Assembly: GCF_945859685.1 (NCBI RefSeq)
Contig: NC_079149.1
Coordinates: 120,253,575 to 120,317,574 of the forward strand
Length of the DNA stretch: 64,000 nucleotides
Reading direction: 5' to 3'
From: Eupeodes corollae
Taxonomy: Eukaryota; Arthropoda; Insecta; Diptera; Syrphidae
In this document: positions 12,041 to 24,499 of the stretch, in pieces
Position numbering within the stretch: position 1 is the first letter of the stretch
How the letters are laid out: each line of letters starts with the position of its first letter
The notes under the pieces: generated by a model
What the model was told of the DNA's origin: nothing
Seen by the model: the letters and a program-made list of their open reading frames with translations, nothing else
Database searches by the model: none
Made by a program: the position numbers and the translations under genes

Positions 12041-12430
12041 CCTCAGCTACCTCAAAGTTACAGCTGTCCAAAGTGACGTTTTGTCCAAGACGTCGTCGTT
12101 CAATGTCCTTTTTTGATGACAGCATATACTTGGTCTTGCCCTCGTTGACCACTAAACCCATCTTCTTCGCTTCCGTCGCAATGCTTTGATCTTCCCATTA
12201 CGTCAATATCATCTGCGTATCCCAGTTATTGGATGGACCTTTGGAAGATCGTGCCTCTAGCTTTGTCGGTTGAGTTTTGCACAATTCTTTCCAGAACGAT
12301 ATTGAAAAAGTCGCATGTCAGTAAATTGCCTTGTCTTAAACCTTTTTTGACATCAAATACATAGATGAAATTTTTTCCGACCTTGGGATGCCAAAACTAG
12401 GCATTGCTCTGTAGAGCTTTTCCCTATGCA

Positions 12431-15400
12431 TAGATGCTTATAAAATTAGTATGAACTTTAAAAAAATCTACGAACAGTTTTGTGTTTATAAATTGAAAAC
12501 AAAATGTTACTTTGATCATTTTTGGAAACGAATAACAATTTTGACTTCAAACTTATTCTTACAAAAAATATTTTCAAAAAAATGCTAAAGAACTTAATTT
12601 GTTTTATACCTACTCCAACATGTTTTTCGAAAGTAATTCAAAAACAATATTTATTATTGCAAAAAAAAAATATTATTTTACAGGGCACCAATTTGAACTT
12701 ATCAGTCTGCCATCCAGTTTCTTTTTGAAAATCTGTTTTTGGAAAACCATGTATAAGCTAATTTAATCTCTAATTTTTCGCCTTATTTTACTAAATTTAA
12801 ATTTCCTTTAAGATCTCCAAACACCTGTTGTTGTTTAATTATATTTCACAATAGGAAGTTTGAAAAAACAAATACGCAATACACAATAAGCATACGAGTT
12901 TATATTATAAAATAAAAATAAAAAATGAATGGCACCAATTTTATAAAATAAAGGAAATCACTTTAATTTTTAATTCGATTAAACGACTTAATATGTACCT
13001 TAGCAATAAATCACGTTGCATACACCTTTAAGTAATCTAATTAAACAAAAATCTATATAAATTGCTAAATGTTTTCTTTTTCTTTTCCTTACAAAATAAA
13101 ATCTCACACAAGGTGAACATTTATTTCGAAATAGAGAGAAAAATTCCACATCATTTGAAAATCCAAAATCCATTGTATATAGTGCAATTATGCAAAATCT
13201 AACACCAACATACGTCGTCATTTGTATATTGTAGTAGATAACTATAAAATAAATGCTAAACAATTCAAAGCTCTCAAAAGCCCCCACCCCCCAAAAACCC
13301 CTTTCATTATTCTTTATAAAGGTGCATAACATATACATGCATATAATAGGAACTTAGATACCTACATATAAAGTGAAAACATGGACATTCGGACATAAAG
13401 AAATACTCAAAGAACAAAGATAAAACGAATACAAATCACCTAACCTCTATTATACTCGTTCAACTTCACCCGTTCCGTACCCGAAACGGTACCCGGTATA
13501 TATACACTATACAGCATGTTTTCTTATAGTATAAAATACGAAAATAATACCCAAAAAGGATTATCTTCTATGTTTAATGGAAATGGAAAATAAAAACTAA
13601 AAGGATAAGTGAGAATGTTTTGCGGCATACCTTAGATATTGTATGTATGCAGTGAATAAAGAGTCGTAATAAGAGTTTAAACACATATATATCTAAAAAT
13701 GCATAAGGCAAAATGACTAGCGGTGGTTTAGGGGGTGGCGTGGCCGAGGATTCGGATAAGTAGTGCAATTGCGTGGCATTTTATAATCTATGAGAACCTA
13801 TTTTTTTTGTTTTTTTCATCTATCGTCTGTTTAGCCTATACCTATCAAGCTGCTTTTTTAAGTACCTTATTGGTAAAGGTATAACGTATATAAATTGCAA
13901 AAATTACCTTCACTTGCAGAAGCTACATATAACTATAAGATTGCATTGATATAAATAGTATTACGGTTGTAGGATGGAAATTGATGAAAAGCGGAAGCCA
14001 AACTAATGTTTTTTTATAGAACCTTTAATAACGCGCGACCCCTTATTTTATTCCTTTATGTTTTTCTCTTGATATAGAATATTGTTTATCCTTTTTTAAA
14101 TACATAGTATAGCTAACATGTATAACATAACACACTGTTTTAATTTACAAAGCGTATTAATATCATTTTATAGTGTAAATACTATAATTTGATATAATAT
14201 CAAAGTAATATAAATGTTTGAAGCATATGTTAACAGTAAGTATTAAAAGGATATTAAGTTTAACTTTGTACATTTGCTACATATGCTTATGACAAAGCAA
14301 GTTCAGTGTCGTTGAACGTAGTTGATACCTTTTATAAAACTCCGACAAATAAAACAAAGAAAATAATATCAATAACACAATACAGATTATGTACTAGAAT
14401 GTATAGCAGTGTTGTTTTTCTGGAAAGCGGGTGTGTTCAGTAATCTTTTTGTTCTTATTTTAGTTCAAAGGTTTTTGAAAACTACTTATATTTTTTTCAA
14501 TACTTTAAAAATACAAATTTCAAAGTTTTTTGAATTATGTTTTAACTTATTTTTAATTTTTAAAAGGGTTTTCTGATAATAGGTTTTATTTTTTATAGCC
14601 CGCTATTAAAACTGCTTTCATTTTTGAAGTCGTCTATCTTTTGAGGTTGGACATACTGAAAAAAAATTTTCAACTTAGTTTTTATTTTGGGAGACTTAAT
14701 TTGCCCTTAATTGAAAAACACAATGAAGTGAAAAGAATAAAATATTGGATCATTGTAAGAAAACGGTCAAAAAAATGCTACTGGAAAAATTGTTATTATC
14801 GAACATAAATTGTATGAAATCACAAACATCTGCTTTTAAATTTTGACACCAATGCTTAATCAATTTACTTAAACTGTCCCAAACGTTTCTGTTATTTATT
14901 TTCTAAAACATTTCTAAGATCAAATTGTTAAATTTCAAATGCTTAACTTAGTCAATCTATAAGTATAAAGTTCTCTTCCGTTTCAAAAAAGAGTTATGAA
15001 CAAGAAAAACTAGTTCTTAAAATATTAAATCCGAAGAGTCAACTGTTCTAACAGTCCTTAAGTATGTCATTGCATAATTTTTACACAAAATAAACGGTAG
15101 TTCTTTAAGGTTAACAGTGATTTATTTTATTATTCTCATCACTTTTCATTTGTTTAAATTTCATTTGTTTATATACCTTACCATATTTCTTTTTTAAATT
15201 AGCTTTTTTCTCAAAACATTAACAATCAATACTTCCAAAAAATCTTTTGAAATTCCATTCACGGTTTCAAAACCTTGTGTGTCTGATACACAAAAAGGTC
15301 TGATGAAATTTGTTATAAGTATTTCACAACATAATATTCAATCTCTGAAAATTCCCTCTCAAAACCAAGTTAACTATACCTCCCAAAATGCAATATCATA

Positions 15401-16236
15401 ACAATCCACAATATTTACCCAAGAATACAAGTACACACAAGAACTTGAGAGATTTTGACAAGTTTATTAACTTTGTATGTTGAAAAGTATGCGCGACACT
15501 GTTGCACGCCATAACAATAGTTATAAAAGTTATAAGAACATACATATTTCTATAGGGGGGATGTTGGAATGTTCGTGTTGTGTTAAAGTCAAGTTTTTCC
15601 AACCCTTTTTTGGTTGGCTTACTCCTTTCATAAGCTATACCAAGTTACAGATATAGAGCTAGGTGTATAGGTATATTATTTAGCATGAAATATGCGGCAG
15701 AAGTAATCCGGCAAACCCCAAGGGTCTGCCACACTGAGCGTGATAAACATGAAATTTTGTCACAAGCACATATTCCAATATTCTCGTATAGAAAATCCTT
15801 GTTTTGCTTTATGCACACCGCACCGCAGCAAACTTTTTAACAAAGTTTTGCACAAATACCACGTAGAATATCCCGCGTATATTGTTATCCTTATGCTACA
15901 TATGAATGAACGATGTATAAGAATATTTGGAGCGAAGGGCATAATACACCATTGAATGGGGCATCATATAAGGATACCTATATATCCATATAGCGAGTCC
16001 TTTGTTGAAGTCAGTAAAACGCCAAAAGGGATGTACATACATATATACATGACTTTCAACAATATGCATCACCAAAACGTATATTATAGTATCTACCTTT
16101 CATAATATGAGTTGAATGGAGTTGGGTTTTACAGAGCGTTGCGTTAAGGGGAAAGGGGAGGTTATTATTAAATTGTATCCTGTTTATGGTTCCTTTATGA
16201 TATTGTTTCCCTGTTTTATGATAACAAGCTTACGGC
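12431..16236. other. AT-rich non-coding stretch
   Basis: No gene found. The 112-codon minus frame at 13000-13338 and other short frames are low-complexity and match nothing I know. A C-rich run lies at about 13281-13302 (a G-run cluster on the minus strand). The segment 15700-16000 is a little more GC-rich, with open frames on both strands that I could not assign. Confidence 0.6.
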
Positions 16237-16273
16237 TATATAAGCACAAGCACGGGCACACCATCACATCAGA
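16237..16273 (+). promoter_or_regulatory. Candidate TATA promoter
   Basis: TATATAAG at 16237-16244 is followed 29-34 bases later by TCACAT and TCAGAG, weak initiator matches (A at 16266 or 16271), in a locally GC-richer context. No exon with a clear donor follows, so this may be fortuitous. Confidence 0.22.
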
Positions 16274-17139
16274 GCCCTTAACTCCATTTGTATAAGCTTG
16301 ACAGTTTTCGTTCGGGATTTATGAAGTGGATTTGCTTGGGAAATATGTTTACGCTGCGGTTGATGGTTGGAATACCACAAAATTTAGTTTAGGAATAAAC
16401 ATATACTCCTAATATTGAAGGTAGGAATGTGCTACACACTAGCGGCATCGCATACTCGTTTACAATGTACCATATAAATATGTGTACGTTTTGAAATGGA
16501 TTTTCATTTGTGATATTATAGGTAAAGATGTCAGATTATGGTATCAGAAGCATGAAAGGGTTTAAAGTTTTAGCGGAATTTGACTTTAAAATTGAGATAT
16601 TTAGAGAAAATGGTTAAGCTTTGTTAATAAAGATCTAAAATTTTAAGCTTAAATTTCTCACAGGATAAATTATCTATTTCAAGAGTGAAAAACTTACTTT
16701 TTCCTAGAACAAAGTTGCTAATGGTCAGTTTTTAGAATGTAAGTCAAACAAGAGTCATTGTTATCTTTAAAAGGATGATTCTTAATAATTAAATTGCATG
16801 TGGAAAGACCCAACAAACTCTTCACAATTAAATAATTTTGACTTTTCATCGTTTTGACATGGTCCCCAAAATTTAAAATAAAAATTATAGTTGACTTCCT
16901 TATTCTCTGATCTGTTTTCAAGCATCATAAAGAGCGAAATGAGGTGATAAAAAGAATCAAAAACTTTAATTATAAGTCTTACGTAATCCTGGAAAATCTA
17001 AGCCATCATAGCCTTCAGCAAAACTGTGCGCAGCTGTTTTTATCCATTTTGTTAAGCAGTCGAACAAATAAAAGTAGTTAAAATATTGATTGGTATTGAA
17101 ACAAAACATAATGGTTGAAACAGGTTTGAAGTGAAGATA
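16274..17139. other. Non-coding, nothing recognised
   Basis: AT-rich sequence without recognisable genes or repeats. Confidence 0.6.
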
Positions 17140-18200
17140 TAACCTACTCCTCCCCCTCTAACTATCATCCAATCGCACTTACCTCCCTTCTTTCCAAGGT
17201 TTTGGAAACGCTGATCACTTTTTAACTTATGAAATATCTTTAAAAACGGAAGCTTTTTACTGACTGGCAGCATGGCTTTCATTGCAATAGAGCAACTGAC
17301 GATCTCATGGTTTATCTAACCGAACAGTGGAACATATCCTTACATCGTTTTGGAGAAAGTAAGAATATTGCCCTTGATATTTCAAAGGCATTTGATAGAG
17401 TTTAACATCTCTCTTATCAAAAATGCTTGCTTTTAGTATTGATGAATCTGTTCTTTGTTGGGTTAGAAATTACCTTTCGGACCGTTCAGTTCAAGTAGTA
17501 TTGGACTCAAATCTGATATACACAATATAAACGCTGGCATGCCCCAGGGCTCCGTTTTGTCTCCGACTCTTTTCCTTATATTCATAAATGATCTTTTGTC
17601 TGAAACTTCTAACGCACTACATAGTTTCGCTGATGACAGTACCTCCTGCTTTTCGTATTCGTTTTTAGATTCTAATCATTGTTCTTCGGATTTGGACTAC
17701 CAACGGCAGCTTAGATAAGCTCGTTAAATTCTGATCTTGACAGCATTGTTCTCTTCCTCAACTCGAGTATAACTCTCATATTTGAGCTCTAGCTCGAATA
17801 ACGTACTTGAGTCTTCTGGACAGAATTGAAAAAAGAGCTCTAAAAATTATAGAAGATTGTTCTCTTGCCGAGACATTTGCTTCTCTTGAACACCGCCGGC
17901 CGCCGCAAGGTCTCATGCCTGTAGCCTGTCATTGTTTTATCGTTATTTGTATAAACAATGCTTAAGCGATATAGCCATTTGCATTCCTCCTATTAAAAAA
18001 TTCAACCACCATACTCATATTGCTAGGAATGCCCATCAGATTACCTTTCAGCACAATTTTGGCTACTGTTAAGTATAGAGATTCTTTCTTAAGCCGGACT
18101 ACGCGAATGTAGAATGCTTTACCTGACTCAATATTTCCCACTCATTACAGTTAATCCTATCATTCTATATCCTATAATTATAAGGGTATTCATAACCTCT
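17140..18200 (+). mobile_element. Jockey-like non-LTR retrotransposon pol fragment
   Basis: This is a decayed plus-strand ORF2 segment covering reverse transcriptase to near the C-terminus. Read through several frameshifts, it shows the block ALTSLLSKVLETLIT (17186-17220), then LTDWQHGF- and NRATDDLMVYLTEQW-like sequence. Motif A follows as ALDISKAFDRV near 17370, then IDESVLCWVRNYLSDRSVQV. Motif B is GMPQGSVLSPTLFLIFINDL (17537-17596) and motif C is SFADDST near 17625. The C-terminal zone reads LDRIEKRALKII, then SFLSRTTRMWNALPDSIFP near 18090-18140. Such sequences are typical of jockey-type elements of Diptera. The endonuclease domain and 5' end are absent, and stops make it inactive. No flanking duplication could be seen. 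Confidence 0.88.
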
Positions 18201-21200
18201 TTAGTGAGCGCACAAAATAAAAAACAGTAAATGCAGAAAAAAGAAATCTATGGAATTTCACAAAAACGTGACAAAATAACCAATAAGTCAAAATGCTTCA
18301 TTATTAGTTAAGAGAGCTTCGTAATATACTGAGTTTTGAATTGAATAAAATTAAACAATTGTTCAATGAAAAGCAAAGATCAGTATATATTTTTCAGAAT
18401 TTAACCAAAACTAACTTTTAACGTAGTATTCCACTAAATCACATCTAGAATAAATGGCGCCCGGGTAAGCATTTTAATGAACTTTGTTGGTTTTTTTCTT
18501 TATCCGTGAAATTTTCAAAATAGTAAGAAGAAGATTAATGTTCATCGTCTGTTAACTAAGTAACGATAAATTTGAACATTCAAAACCAAAGGTGTGGTGG
18601 TTTATCATTTATTTTTCTATGAATTTCGATTTTCTAATTAAATGATATCCTATCAAAAAAGTTAACTTATCCATTTCACATTAAATGGTCCGGTTTATGA
18701 ATCATGAAACATTCAAGCAGCCTGTTTGTTCATTTAATTCTTACCATCAAACTTTGTTTTACTTGTCACGAGACTAATTGAAGACTAATTAAAAATTCCC
18801 AGCAACTTTGTTTCTTCTTCTTTTAAAATTCGTATCGTTTAAACTCGTAAAATGTACGAGTAGTTTTAAGGATCGGCATTTTTATGTATCAGCAAAGAGC
18901 TGCACGCTGATCCTCTGTTACGATTTCAATAGGCTCGAAGCACGAAGTTGTCACCTATTAGATTTGGACTGGGTATAAATGTTTCCCCCATCCATCCGCC
19001 AGGTTTTAACTTTTAAAAATACACAACGACGCCGATATGTCTCTAAAGGTCCTAAAGTCACCATCACATAGGTATAGAATATAATATGTATCTTATCGCC
19101 ACCCAAAATCAGGGATGCGACCAATAAACGAGCATGGAATAAATTACATATCAAACTGAAATAGTTAACTAGATGCGTGCATAGACGAACGGACGCGCAG
19201 ACGACCGACACCGATGACGGTATTGACCGGTACCGTCCGGTCTAGGACAACCAACATTTTTGTAGAGCCGATATATCTGTGAGGCATTAATTTACATTAT
19301 AGCTGGCATTTAATAATATAAAAAAGAAAATAATAGATTGACAGGGTATGAGGCGGCTTTTGTATAAGACTTTTGGGTTTTTGTTAATTTAATGTCCCCC
19401 CTTGGATATTGAAGCCCATTAAATTTAAAGGAACTATAAGTTTAGGATTTTTCTTGTGTGGGTCGGTTGCACTATGAATTTTTGATTTTTACTTGTATTT
19501 AAGGTTGTTCTTTTAATTTTTATATTTTTCTGTTTATTCTTTTTTATTGTGATTATGATTTTTGGTTTTCCTTTTGTAGTTTATTGGATTGGATTTGTTT
19601 GAAAGATTTTATATATCTACCTTGACTATAGGGCTGGGTTTATTGTAAATTTAAATAAAATATCAGTTTCGAGTTTTTCAAAAACGTTTTTGTTAGATTT
19701 TGTTGGGGGAAATTCGAGATGGCTGTAGTTGGTACCTACATCTTGTCCGCCATGATTTTTTTGATGGAGGGCAGTAAAATATTTAGTGATGGAGGCAATC
19801 AATACTGTTTTTAGATTGTCATTTATGTTTCTCTTTTTAATAGGAATGTTTTTATATTAATTCTAGAATGGTGGTCTTCTTTAAAAATGAAAAGTCCCCT
19901 CCCTATTTTTTTTTCTTAAATGGATAGACCTTTCGTATTAATGCAACGAATATTTAAATAATCAAGAAATAAGTTAAAATAAATAAATCTTTGATTTTTT
20001 GAGTCGAATATTAACACAATAACTTTCATTCAAAATTCTTTAGTAATTTTCATTTTCATAATGTTCATTAACCTTACGGATATTCCATGCAGAAATAATG
20101 TTCAAGAACGGAAAGCTTCTTGAAATCAGGTTTTATTCACATGATAAGGAAATATATTTGTTAGTAGAAAAAAGGTTCATGAAAATGCTTCCTAGTCTCG
20201 ACTTCTCCATCATTTCATATTTGAAATTCGAAATTTTTACAAAAGCAATATCCGTGGCGAGATGGCCGACGGACTCGGCTGAAAACCGTAGGATCAGGAC
20301 ATTTTTCTTGCAAAATTTATACTTGCTTATATCGATATTTTTCAATTCCGCAAAAACCGTATCAAAGCAGTGGTAAATGACTTTTTGAAAATTGTTCTTG
20401 TATATTCGGAGCCAAAAAATCTAGAATATTTGTATGAATTTTAAGAACCGCAAAAATGAAAACACGACTTTGCTGGTCATCGAACGGCTTGAAATTTCAG
20501 TTTTTCTTGATGCACGCTCACGGTTTTAATTCCTAGGAAGTTTTTTTTGGAAACACTTGAAAAGTAAAAACAAAGCCATTTGTATAAGCTTGTAAAGATG
20601 GAACGATATGAACTTTAAAAAAGCTATGAAATAGCTTAGGTTAACTGAAAAATGTTCAAAAATTCACAAAAATGAAGCGGTAGTAAAACTTTCATGTCCA
20701 AATAATTGAAATTGTTCAATATTTGCAGATGTAAGTGAATTTATAAACGTTTTTCAGATAACGTGAATAATTTCAAAGCTTGTTTCAAATATCGTTTAAA
20801 TTATAGGAATGACGAAGTTTTTACTTGTCAAAATTTAAAACAAACTTCAAATGTGATAGTTGCCATAAAAAGTCATATTGAAAACTAAACATCTTATTGG
20901 ATAGCCTTTAACTTTTACATTTACTCATAAATATATATTTTTACAGATTCAAATTAATGCACGGTTTTAGTTTTTGAAATAGATGTTTTGTCCATTTGGA
21001 CCTTGTTTGATCGCTTCAAACTGGAAATATATAATGTGTAAGACATAATATTAAAAGTTTTTTTTCATAATAAACGGTCTATGGCCACGATGTCCATTTA
21101 CGCTGGCATAAGGACTATTGAGGTTAAGTCATCTTAACATTTTTGGTTCCATTTACACCTAAAGGTACATTTTTGTTCCCTTCTATGTTTGAAACTAAAC

Positions 21201-22121
21201 ATTTTCAGATCTCTAGACTAAACATACAACTAGCAATAAAACGCGAGTAATATTTAATAAAGTAGAGAAGCTTACCTGGAGACATTTTATCGTGGAAATA
21301 TCAGCAAAAGAATTTTCCTTAAATAATAACTGTTGTGGGTTGTCAATTGGGGCTTTAAGTCTTTAACCATTCTGCGGCCTTAAAACTCACTCAACCCGAA
21401 CTGGATCGGATATATTTTATTATTGTTTGTTCTCCATAGTTTGTCAAAAAGAATTACCAAATAAAATAAATTTTGTAATCTTCTTTAAGTACCGAACATA
21501 TTTTGACGGCTTCAGGCTTTGTATGAACATTAAAATGGGCTCTTATTTGTTACTTAATTTCTCAACAAAAAACTGTTAAAAAAATGGTTAATTCAGGTAA
21601 TTCTTTTGCCAGTTATACTCACATTCAAACTGAAACTCACTTCACTTTAACTATAATAAGTCTCACTCCTCCCTAAAGTGCAGTGTGCAGTGAATAAAAT
21701 AACAAAAATTGACGTGAAATAGAATTTATTTCAATTTTATGCTAACAAATTAACGCATTAAATTAATGCCATTGTTGTGGGACACGGACGCATCCATAGC
21801 CATAGTTTATCTTATCACACCACACTCCATAGGTTTGAGAATTGTGGCTTTGTTTTTTTTTTTTTCACGGAGTCTTCTCACATGCGTGAAGCGCACTGCG
21901 CAGGTGATAACTCGGGGGCGTTAATAAATTACTCATAAATTCACTGTGTAAAGTAAAAGCGCGTAAGTAAGTGATGGCCTAAATGAATAAGGATAAGGAC
22001 AGCTCTCGATGTTTGCTGTAGATAGATGCGCAAGTTGTGCCTGAGCGAAGAGAACCCCAGCCCATCGTCTTCATATAAAGAATGGGATTTTGGACAGCAG
22101 CGTGCTATTGTGATCTTACTT
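18201..22121. other. AT-rich non-coding stretch
   Basis: No gene recognised. At 19214-19243 there is a small nest of GC-rich inverted repeats (GACGGTA with TACCGTC, and GACCGG with CCGGTC). The region 18880-19250 is GC-richer than its surroundings but has no coding signature. ORFs at 20098-20376 on both strands match nothing I know. From about 21740 the composition rises toward the candidate exon at 22122. Confidence 0.55.
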
Positions 22122-22180
22122 ATGGAGCGGATACCTATATTTATCGTGATGCCTTTGGGCCTCATCGCCGTCATCGTCAG
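22122..22180 (+). CDS. Candidate first coding exon, signal-peptide-like
   Basis: ATG at 22122 opens 19 codons reading MERIPIFIVMPLGLIAVIV plus two bases (AG). They end directly at a donor, TCAG|GTGAAT (GT at 22181-22182). The hydrophobic core suits a signal peptide or membrane anchor, and the local sequence is GC-richer than the flanks. The exon ends in phase 2; the microexon at 47970-48020 is open in the frame this would require. The upstream frame is also open for about 15 codons, so the start is uncertain. The ATG context (ACTT) is poor. Part of the hydrophobicity comes from ATC/GTC-rich sequence that can occur by chance. The family is not recognised. Confidence 0.3.
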
Positions 22181-22760
22181 GTGAATGCTAATGATTTGTT
22201 TTTGTTTACATCTGCTTAAATATTACTTTTTGTATTTTATGTTGTTTTGTTTATATAAGAAGTGATAAAATTTGGTTCCAAATTGTCTGAATGGTTAGGG
22301 TTTGAGTTTAAAAAAATAATAGATTATTATTATCTCTTTATGGAAAAGAAATGATGAGGGTGGATAGGTTTTTATAGAACCCTTATATGAGTCGGTCAGT
22401 CTAGTAAAAATGTGTAAATGCGTGATCATATGATCAATCAATTGAACACCCTTATAAGATACAGTGTGAAACAAATTAGAAGCGAAAGGTAATAAAAAGA
22501 AAACAATGTCTCTAATTTGATGTGACAGTAGATCTTTTAGGGTTTTCTAGACATAGGATGCCGAGAGAAAGTGGACAATGGTCATTTCTATGCCCTCAAG
22601 ATGTATTTGAGGAAATACCGTCCTGTTGTATTTAGCTTTAAGATTAGCCTGCATATAGGAAATTTGGTTCCAATTTTGTGGTAGTTTTATCAATTCAGAA
22701 ACGTCAGTTAATTATTTTGTTTATAAAGTCGCTGGGAACAGTGGCTTTTTGGTGGCTTAC

Positions 22761-23051
22761 ATTCAGCTGGCCTTAAAAAAAAATGTTGGGTGGCGCAACA
22801 GTCCGTTGGGAACCAGGGCCTAGTGGCTTACAACTCTCAACCATTCCTGTGTGCGAGTACTGTTGTCAGGAATGGAATTGTCAATTTTAGACCGAATCCG
22901 AATGGTTAATTTGAGAAAGCACTTTTTCATGACAAGAATTACTCTTGAAGGATTTGTCAATTCCTTGCAAGAGGCAGTACCCTCGAAAATTATTATTATT
23001 TTTTTTTTTTAATTAAGGTGGCACAGGCAGGGATTGATTCAGCTGGCCTTA
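22761..23051 (-). mobile_element. SINE copy 2 with 15-bp target duplication
   Basis: The 15-base word ATTCAGCTGGCCTTA occurs at 22761-22775 and again at 23037-23051, bounding an insert at 22776-23036. On the minus strand the insert ends with the same 3' domain as the copy at 37981-38269 (word CAGACTGTTGC there, and here the complement GCGCAACAGTC). It shares internal words such as CACACAGGAATGG. Its 5' end is truncated just after the tRNA-like B-box side: GGTGGCACAGGCAGGG matches the complement of the copy-1 head. The element's T-rich 3' tail abuts the left duplication. The duplication shows target-primed retroposition. Confidence 0.85.
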
Positions 23052-23204
23052 GTGAATTTATTTTTTCGGAAGCACCCATACATTACCATGAAAGAAAAGA
23101 GGTGTCGGGTTCTCCTGTTGACTCTCAGGTAAAACAGAGCTATTATTTGCAGATCTTGAATTTCGTCAACTTAAGTAATTGTTGGTATGACGTTTTCTAA
23201 AACT

Positions 23205-24320
23205 GCCCACCTTACTCACCCAACAAACTTCTCCATCTACCTCGGTACCTAGCTCCAGTTTCGTTGTCCAAGTTGGGTGAGGTTGATTCGCGGTCTTCCT
23301 CTACTGCGCTGTTCTGTGTTTGTGTTCGAAGACTTTCCGGGCCGGAGCATTGGTTTCCATGCGTTTTACGTGACCCAGCCATCTGAGTCGTTGGACTTTT
23401 ACCTTTCTGGCTAAGTCTCCGTTACTGTACGGGCCGTACAGCTCGTCGTTTCATCTTCTCCTCTACCCCCCTTCGGCACATACGAGACCGTAGATCGCAC
23501 GAAGAACTTTTCTCTCAAAACGACTCAAAGGGCTTTTCTACTCAATTGCTTACTTAGCCCAGCGGTTAGCTAAAACATCTGTTAGCAAGTGTTATTCTTC
23601 GTTTAATCTCAGCGCTAGTGTTGTTTTCTGTGTTTATAGCGGAGACTAGGAAGACGAAGTCCTTGACAACCTCAAAGTTACGTCTGTCGATGGTGAGGTT
23701 TGACAAAGACATCGGTGTTGTAATTCCTTTCTTGAAGACAGCATGCACTTTGTTTTGCCCTAATTAACCGTTAACCCCATTTTTGCCGCCTCTGCCTCAG
23801 TACTCACAAAAGCCCCATTAACAGCACGTTGAGTTCTTTCGATAATGTCAATGTCATCAGCATATGCTAGTAGTAATTGGACAGACTTTTGAAAGATAGT
23901 GCCTCTAGTGTTGACGTGTGATCTCTGCACTATTCATTCAAGTACGATGTTAAAAAATCGCATGACAGCGCATCACCTGTCTTAAACCTTTCTTGACATC
24001 GAAAGGTTCTGTTAAGTTGTTTTCAACCTTAATGGAGCAATGTAAATTCCCCATGTTCATCCTACACAAACGGACGAGTTTGGCAGGGATGCCAAACTAG
24101 ACCTGGCTCTATACAGCTCGTCTCTGCAAATACTGTCATATGCGTTGAAATCGATGAAAAGATGGTGGGTATCGATTTGATGTTCTTGGGTTTTTCCATG
24201 ATCAGCCGTAATATGAATATTTGATCGACTGTGGACTTTCTAGGCCTAAAACCACACTGATAATGACCTTTCAGGTCTTAACTTCGTTAAAGTCGGGAGG
24301 ACGGGATTGTTGGCTTTCTT
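23205..24320 (-). mobile_element. Non-LTR retrotransposon pol fragment (family A)
   Basis: This is a second copy of the LINE family found at 10195-12430, also on the minus strand. From right to left it shows YQCGFRPRKSTVDQIF (near 24255-24210), then GDALSCDF (near 23975). Motif C follows as LAYADDIDII (YADD at 23864-23853). Next are EVVKDFVFLVSAIN and TSAEIKRRITLANRCFS (to 23566), then NDELYGPYSNGDL and VQRLRWLGHVKRME toward 23370. It ends at the C-terminal zone near 23205. Stops and frameshifts abound. Together with the SINE on its left and another LINE on its right, it forms a repeat cluster of about 2.5 kb. Confidence 0.88.
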
Positions 24321-24499
24321 CGTCTATAATTATTTTATTACTTTTAAAATTGTATACAATTTTAACTTAAAAAGTAGTTAAACATTTTTACATTTTAAAT
24401 TTACTTAAGTAAATAAAATTAAATATAAGAATTATTATCTAGATTTAAAATGTATGCTTAGCAATTCTACTTTTTAGTTTGTTCTTAAATTTCTAAGTT

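Larger units (their letters stand above)
10195..12430 (-). mobile_element. Non-LTR retrotransposon pol fragment (family A), interrupted
   Basis: This is the 3' part of a LINE ORF2 on the minus strand. From right to left, the RT palm is seen with YRAMPSFGIP (near 12400), LTCDFFNIVLERIVQN-like sequence in shifted frames, and the catalytic YADD box (LGYADDIDVMG, YADD at 12219-12208). Next comes the thumb/connection region with EGKTKYMLSS and EVAEDFVYLGTTI (minus frame 12161-11946), ending AEIKRRITPAKTCFF. The C-terminal DELYVLYSDTDL-type region follows at 10530-10195. Stops and frameshifts make it a pseudogene. The 5' end of the element, with its endonuclease, is missing. A mariner copy (10544-11500) and a tandem duplication (11263-12040) break it. 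The copy at 23205-24320 belongs to the same family. I cannot assign the clade securely. Confidence 0.88.

Noticed and set aside
13000..13338. 112-codon minus-strand ORF
   Set aside because: Low-complexity aromatic/isoleucine composition; no domain.
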